Of a stretch of DNA of 64,000 bases, positions 62,354 to 64,000 are shown piece after piece. The notes beneath the pieces were generated by a model that saw nothing but the letters and a program-made list of their open reading frames with translations, was not told the origin of the DNA and ran no database searches. The position numbers and the translations under genes were made by a program. Origin of the DNA: Oscarella lobularis (lineage: Eukaryota > Porifera > Homoscleromorpha > Homosclerophorida > Oscarellidae); the NCBI RefSeq assembly GCF_947507565.1, contig NC_089175.1:5879733-5943732 (forward strand), read 5' to 3'. How positions within the stretch are numbered: position 1 is the first letter of the stretch; each line of letters opens with the position of its first letter.

Positions 62354-63413
62354 CTGTCACTAGTAACATCAATGCTATTGAAGGCAAAAGGTCGTGCACT
62401 GAGCATACAGCGACTGAAGTCACTTGAGCTCGAGTAGACACTGGCAACGTTGAAGAGAAAGAAAAGAAGCCTGAGGGGGAGAAAAAACGTTTTGTGATGC
62501 TACGCCGCCAAACAGAACTTACTCTAAAATCCTGCAGAGTGACTCCATCATTGGAACGTCACAGTAAAGAAGACTTCCTGCACACCGGTCGGCAAACTGA
62601 ACGACTCTCAGTTCACTTAGGCTGTTTATGTATATGTTGGTTCCAAATCAGGAAGTGGAACTGAAACTGAGACTAACTTCCAGCTTCCAGGGTTATTTCT
62701 GTCATTTGTCCATCTGTTCATTCTTGTGCACGTATCTCTTTGGCTTTACGCTTATGACATTATATCCAGTAAATGTTTTGCGATCCTCGCATGACATCCA
62801 CATCGCTGCTAATTGTTCTAGTCTATCTAATTTTATGACTAGTTAGTCGAGATGCCGATATAGGCATTGACAAAGAAGTGAGTCAATCAATATATACCCT
62901 TCTCTTTCGTGTCGCTATTCCTGCTTCATCGTTTCGGAAGCAGGCCTTCATCTAAAGTTAATGAAAATTGGAAAATGAGGCTAGATCTTTGACTCTCGTT
63001 TGTGTACATATATTATAGTATGATTTTCTAATGGTTGGAGCAGCTCACGTAATGGCTAAGGGTTCAATGTTAACAAATAAAACTGAGAGATCAAATTTAA
63101 TAAGTCCGAGGGTTCAATTTTAATAAATCTGAAAGCTCAATTTTAATTAATAAAGGTGAGAGCTCAGTTGTAATACATCTGAAGGCTCAATTGTAACAAA
63201 TCTAAAGGCTCAAATTTATTCAATTTGAATTTATTTAATCTGAGGGCTCAATTTTAATAAATTTGAGGGCTCAACAAGGAAATTCAGCGGTAAATAAGCC
63301 ATTCACAAGGAAATTCAGTGTGGTCTAGCCCATGCGAATTTCAAATCTACATACCGTACGAAATCTTGCAAGAGTACTCTCGTTGAGCTCCTTGTAACCT
63401 TCCTTCATGGAGT
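62354..63413. other. Region upstream of receptor B
   Basis: AT-rich and mostly featureless. It should hold the start and promoter of receptor B. A tandem repeat at 63050-63290 is listed separately; no other gene was recognised. Confidence 0.5.
63050..63290. repeat. Degenerate tandem repeat, unit about 30 bases
   Basis: Seven or eight units of the form TCTGAGGGCTCAATTTTAAT followed by AAAT, with substitutions and small length changes. Two copies of CAAGGAAATTCAG lie just to the right (63274 and 63308). Confidence 0.85.
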
Positions 63414-63574
63414 TCGATGTCGAATCGCGCGGACGAGCTGGAGGATTATATCGCTGCGAGTTCCAGCGCGCTCTTCGTTTTCTCGGAAAGGAGGGATTGG
63501 ATTGCATCCAAGCCTTCGACGCGAAGTAGGAGCTCCACAAGATTCGATTCAACGCCACTCGTACTTTGCGACAT
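63414..63574 (-). pseudogene. Decayed copy of neurobeachin exon 1 (copy 3)
   Basis: Matches 49175-49358 with many changes. MSQSTSGVESNLVELLLRVE is still readable from 63574, but part of the exon and of the following intron is deleted and the later exons are missing. It stands in the same place relative to receptor C as the other copies do to A and B. Confidence 0.8.
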
Positions 63575-63691
63575 GACATCAGCGCGCGTTAGGTATAAAC
63601 ATTTACTGTATTCAACTACTGTATTCAAGTGTCAACAGATCACAGACCGTAAAGAGTACTAAAACAAGAACACACTAATACGAGAGTGCAT

Positions 63692-64000
63692 CTAACATTC
63701 AACTGATTCCAGGCCCAAGGTAAACATGGCGCCAAAATTTTTACTGGCCAGATCTGATGCTCGGTTGTCCTTTGGCTTTCTATCTTCACTCTTTGAAAGC
63801 AGCTGAGGCACTGCCACAGTCACTTCCTTGGCAACAGACATATTCCAATGCGAGTGCGGGTCAACAAAGCCTGCACTTGGCTTTACATAATTCCTCAACT
63901 CGGTCAGATACTCTTCAAAACATTGAACAATTTTTGAAAAAGATAGACGCTGATGAGGTTTGCCTGCCCAGCACAGACGCATAATATCATACCTGCAAAG
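63692..64000 (-). CDS. Receptor C: kinase C-terminus, rest outside window
   Basis: Last exon of a third family member. [20 protein letters not shown] is the end of a tyrosine kinase domain, followed by a tail with VDPHSHWN and the shared end FGAMFTLG and LESVEC at the stop (63692). The adjacent donor-side sequence at the right edge matches the corresponding intron of A and B. Whether the rest is intact cannot be seen. Confidence 0.85.
   Translation of the reverse strand, partial: LCRYDIMRLCWAGKPHQRLSFSKIVQCFEEYLTELRNYVKPSAGFVDPHSHWNMSVAKEVTVAVPQLLSKSEDRKPKDNRASDLASKNFGAMFTLGLESVEC

Noticed and set aside
62524-62621. Possible first exon of receptor B (FADRCAGSLLYCDVP, with a good GTAAGT donor)
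   Set aside because: Its reading phase does not fit any acceptor I could find before the first sushi domain, and no family is recognisable. Left uncalled, but a transcript could revive it.

Overview
This is nuclear DNA from an intron-dense, compact animal genome. Introns are mostly 45-80 bp, genes lie tens to hundreds of bases apart, and the families are metazoan: a giant cadherin with EGF and LamG domains, neurobeachin, LYST, ADAMTS, SRCR and sushi proteins, and tyrosine kinases with HRDLAARN signatures. The mix of shuffled receptor architectures and very short introns suggests a sponge, perhaps a homoscleromorph. That assignment is inference; no marker gene in the window settles it.

Layout. 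1-6,663 (-): cadherin ectodomain and transmembrane segment; its tail runs off the left edge. 7,049-9,443 (+): histidyl-tRNA synthetase, with an in-frame upstream start that would add a mitochondrial presequence. 9,457-10,359 (-): mRNA-export cofactor NXT. 10,494-23,146 (+): LYST-type BEACH protein. 24,138-28,052 (+): RapGAP fused to BTB-BACK. A 200-base gap lies at 28,786-28,985. 28,991-29,690 (-): Pam17-like import-motor subunit, head to head with UCHL3 at 29,743-30,797 (+). 31,435-33,341 (-): phosphoglycerate kinase. 33,546-37,714 (-): CARD, TIR-like, STAND NTPase and TPR protein, probably an immune or death sensor. 37,905-49,358 (-): neurobeachin-family BEACH protein, with inverted repeats and a strong hairpin in one intron.

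The right-hand 14 kb holds the most unusual content: a tandem array of receptors on the minus strand. Each complete member has a juxtamembrane sushi domain, a seven-helix membrane domain with adhesion-GPCR-like traits, and a cytoplasmic tyrosine kinase with its catalytic motifs intact. The first member (49,919-55,841) carries a whole ADAMTS metalloprotease as ectodomain. The second (57,502-62,353 and probably further upstream) carries sushi and SRCR domains instead. A third begins at 63,692 and leaves the window. The two ectodomains join the common module at the same phase-1 intron, and similarity stops within about 15 bases of that acceptor, so this looks like exon shuffling onto a reusable 7TM-kinase chassis. 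Each receptor is flanked on its 3' side by a copy of the first exons of neurobeachin: the working copy next to the first, decayed copies next to the second and third. This shows that the duplicated block included the neurobeachin 5' end.

Housekeeping genes and receptors show no functional link. Two BEACH proteins (LYST and neurobeachin types) lie about 15 kb apart. Exon edges were read by eye from splice signals and family similarity and have not been tested with transcripts.
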